In this document: positions 5,175 to 6,840 of the stretch, one piece after another
How the letters are laid out: each line of letters opens with the position of its first letter
Numbering within the stretch: position 1 is the stretch's first letter
From: Fidelibacterota bacterium
GTDB lineage: Bacteria; Fidelibacterota; UBA2242
Direction of reading: 5' to 3'
DNA: 6,840 nucleotides
Assembly: GCA_030655795.1 (NCBI GenBank)
Contig: JAUSPJ010000374.1
Coordinates: 1-6,840, forward strand
The notes under the pieces: generated by a model
What the model was told of the DNA's origin: nothing
The model's database searches: none
Seen by the model: only the letters and a program-made list of their open reading frames with translations
Position numbers and translations under genes: made by a program

Positions 5175-5876
5175 TCAATTATTTAACATCAAGTATATTC
5201 CGGCGAGTATCACGAGGATTCCGCAGACTTTTTTCAACCATCTGGCGCCTCTGGATTCGGCGCTCCAGTTCAGATAACGTTGTAGAATTTCTGTGAAAGT
5301 TCCCGCCAAAACGATCACCGAGCAATGGCCGACACCGTAAAATACCAGCAGCAGAATGCCAAGCAGCAATTGTGTACCAGCGGTGCTGAGCGTGATCGCA
5401 AGAATCGGTGCCATGTAAGCAAATGTGCAGGGGCCGAGTGCGATACCGAAAACCAGTCCCAGGATGAAAGCCGCCAGTAAACCGCGCTTTTTGACTTTTG
5501 ACGGATCCGGAGCCTGAAAGAAATTCAGGGAAATCACATCCAGCAGATAGAGTCCAACCAGAAAGAAGATCACTGCAGCAAAATAATTTCTGAAGCGTCC
5601 CACATCTCCCAGCATACGACCCAGCAGACTAGTAATGACTCCAAGCAGGATAATCGTGGTCAAGATTCCGATGGAAAAGAGTAAAGAGAGTTGGAACGCT
5701 CTTTTAGTAGTAACCTTTCCCTGCCCGTTAATGAATCCGACGATCAGGGGAATGCTGGAAAGATGACAGGGACTCAGTAAAATGCTTAAAATGCCCCATG
5801 CGAATGCCGCTAATAGGGCGATAATCGGTGTAGAACTTAACGCTTGAGACAGACTCGAAAATAGAGATTCAATCAT
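5175..5876 (-). CDS. CcdA/DsbD-type transmembrane thiol electron carrier
   Basis: Integral membrane protein of 233 aa with six predicted helices in two three-helix halves, as in CcdA and the DsbD beta domain. The redox cysteines sit in matched positions, one per half: Cys37 in LLSPCHLSSIP and Cys150 in ALGPCTFAYMAP. Proteins of this family accept electrons from cytoplasmic thioredoxin and pass them to an extracytoplasmic thiol acceptor. Here a thioredoxin-domain protein and an exported CxC protein lie immediately upstream in the same operon, giving both a donor and an acceptor candidate. ATG 5876 overlaps the previous stop (ATGA) and has AAGGG upstream. Cytochrome c maturation is unlikely to be its job, as no ccm/ccs/res genes are nearby; a role tied to arsenic or thiol stress is inferred from context. 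Confidence 0.88.
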   Translation of the reverse strand: MIESLFSSLSQALSSTPIIALLAAFAWGILSILLSPCHLSSIPLIVGFINGQGKVTTKRAFQLSLLFSIGILTTIILLGVITSLLGRMLGDVGRFRNYFAAVIFFLVGLYLLDVISLNFFQAPDPSKVKKRGLLAAFILGLVFGIALGPCTFAYMAPILAITLSTAGTQLLLGILLLVFYGVGHCSVIVLAGTFTEILQRYLNWSAESRGARWLKKVCGILVILAGIYLMLNN

Positions 5877-6310
5877 GGTGTTCCCTTTGTTTGATACATG
5901 TTTTTCAGTTCTGTCATTCCATCAATAAATTTGACCGAGTCCAATTCGAAGGAACATTCATAGAATAAAAAATTATCCTTTGACTTCAATATTACGACAG
6001 GCATCAAGTGCATCTTGGAATCATTCAACAGAGAATCAATAATCAAGGAATAAGTAGAGTAATTATACGGGCGATACTGGATTAAATTCGTGTCCAGAAC
6101 AGATTTCCGGATAAGATTGTAAATAGCGTTCTGTATCGCCTGATTTCTTTCCCTAATACATTGGCAGGCGTCGCCGTCATAGAGTAGTGTAAGGTTTCCG
6201 ATAGGTTGACGATCTGTTTTGTCCTCGGCGGGAAATGGTCTACCGTTAGCTATAAAACCGGTGCATAGTAATAAACCGATACCAATAGTAAATATTTTTT
6301 GCCGGATCAC
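5873..6310 (-). CDS. Predicted exported thioredoxin-like protein with CxC motif
   Basis: 145 aa. N-terminus MIRQK followed by a hydrophobic stretch (7-21) and a polar region with possible cleavage near ANG (21-23), so export is likely; LLLC (13-16) is a poor lipobox. After it comes a strand NLTLLYDGDACQC with Cys49 and Cys51, a helix, another strand (LIQYRPY), and MPVVILKSKDNFLFYE, which resembles the cis-proline strand and following hairpin of a thioredoxin fold. I infer a divergent thioredoxin-like domain with CxC instead of CxxC; the family is not one I can name. Start is GTG 6310, overlapping the previous TGA by four bases (GTGA), with AAGG about six bases upstream. The next gene, a CcdA-type carrier, could reduce it. 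No similarity to arsenate reductase is seen. Confidence 0.8.
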   Translation of the reverse strand: MIRQKIFTIGIGLLLCTGFIANGRPFPAEDKTDRQPIGNLTLLYDGDACQCIRERNQAIQNAIYNLIRKSVLDTNLIQYRPYNYSTYSLIIDSLLNDSKMHLMPVVILKSKDNFLFYECSFELDSVKFIDGMTELKNMYQTKGTP

Positions 6311-6780
6311 TGAACACCTTTTTGTTGGAGCAATTTTTCAATTTCTACCAGAGGAAAGTAACCTTCATGGCGGAAGAATTCGCTTCCATTAGAATCCAGG
6401 AAAACCTGTGTCGGAATTACCCGGATTTTATACTGCTGAGCATAAGGTTTTCCCTCTTTTGTCCAGACATCGTAAAAGGTGATCTTGACCTGTTCCGGAT
6501 ATTTTTCCTCAATGGCTTTCATCACCGGCTGCATCTGTTTGCAAGGAATGCAATTGACCGAGCCCAGTTCGATGAAAGTGACTTTGGTTTCTGATTGAGT
6601 GGTGTTTTTTGAAATATTCAGCCCTACTTCCTGCATTACATTAACTGCGAAAGGGTTAATCTTTGTAGCGGGTTCTGTGCCTGCAGAATAAACCTCGAGA
6701 TTTCTATCAAAGGACTTGAGAAATCCCTCGGCCATCTGACTTCGGCAGGAATTTCCGGTGCATAAGATGAGTATTTTCAT
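6307..6780 (-). CDS. Fusion of truncated ArsC (LMW phosphatase type) with thioredoxin
   Basis: 157 aa in two parts. Residues 1-60 match the start of thioredoxin-coupled arsenate reductases: P-loop CTGNSCRS (Cys7-Arg13, CX5R), QMAEGFL, VYSAGTEP (30-37) and VMQEVGLNIS (48-57). The second half of that enzyme, with the resolving cysteine pair and the catalytic-acid DP loop, is absent. From about residue 66 a complete thioredoxin-like domain follows: VTFIELGSVNCIPC (Cys77, Cys80), VWTKEGKPYAQQY, cis-Pro123 in VIPTQVF, and RHEGYFP. Stand-alone thioredoxins of this type often neighbour CcdA genes. Inferred: an in-frame deletion joined adjacent arsC and thioredoxin genes. It may act mainly as a thioredoxin; whether it still reduces arsenate is open. 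ATG 6780 is preceded by AAGGA. First gene of the minus-strand operon within the window. Confidence 0.88.
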   Translation of the reverse strand: MKILILCTGNSCRSQMAEGFLKSFDRNLEVYSAGTEPATKINPFAVNVMQEVGLNISKNTTQSETKVTFIELGSVNCIPCKQMQPVMKAIEEKYPEQVKITFYDVWTKEGKPYAQQYKIRVIPTQVFLDSNGSEFFRHEGYFPLVEIEKLLQQKGVQ

Positions 6781-6793
6781 TTTTTCCTTTTAG

Positions 6794-6819
6794 ACAGGAT
6801 AACAGGATATACATGATTT
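6794..6819 (-). repeat. Short degenerate 8-9-bp repeat upstream of the ars operon
   Basis: On the plus strand ACAGGATA (6794-6801), ACAGGATAT (6802-6810) and ACATGATTT (6811-6819) follow one another. The minus strand reads ATCCTGT-type units running toward the operon start. Only three imperfect copies are present and the window ends soon after. No convincing promoter is seen in 6781-6840. Confidence 0.45.
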
Positions 6820-6840
6820 TAATATCTGGTTACCCCTTCA

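Overview
The window is bacterial and densely packed, with mostly overlapping or near-touching genes and good Shine-Dalgarno (SD) sites (GAGG, AAGGA, AAGGTG). Base composition is near 45% GC, apart from one AT-rich insert. Strong SD use argues against typical Bacteroidota. The ABC, alanine racemase, arsenic and four-helix-bundle genes together would suit an environmental Gram-negative of the wider FCB group or a neighbouring candidate phylum. That placement is a guess; no rRNA or taxonomic marker is present.

Layout: (1) 1-2166, plus strand: the tail of an unidentified gene, then an ABC-2 exporter ATPase, its six-helix permease, and a small nucleoside 2-deoxyribosyltransferase-like protein. These are joined by 1-4 nt overlaps or gaps, so they form one translationally coupled operon. 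(2) 2165-2677: a foreign-looking insert made of a decayed four-helix-bundle (S23/IVS-like) gene lying exactly between two arrays of a 7-bp repeat in opposite orientation. (3) 2616-3788: a complete alanine racemase whose only usable start codon and SD lie inside the insert, so its first ~20 residues are translated element sequence. (4) 6780-3785, minus strand: a six-gene arsenic/thiol-redox operon. In order of transcription it holds an ArsC N-terminal half fused to a thioredoxin, an exported CxC thioredoxin-like protein, a CcdA-type membrane electron carrier, an ACR3 arsenite exporter, and two very small cysteine-containing proteins (48 and 42 aa) that are easily missed. (5) 6781-6840: a short degenerate 8-9-bp repeat in front of that operon.

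Functionally, the ABC pair should export (or import) an unknown substrate. Alr makes D-alanine for peptidoglycan. The minus-strand genes look like one arsenic detoxification unit: ACR3 expels As(III), and the thioredoxin, CcdA and exported CxC protein form a plausible cytoplasm-to-periplasm thiol relay. The last small protein ends in a three-cysteine motif suited to binding As(III) or another soft metal. The arsenate-reductase domain is only half present, so true As(V) reduction is uncertain.

The points most worth a second look are the alr start captured from a repeat-flanked element, the truncated ArsC-thioredoxin fusion, and the tri-cysteine mini-protein at the end of the ars operon.
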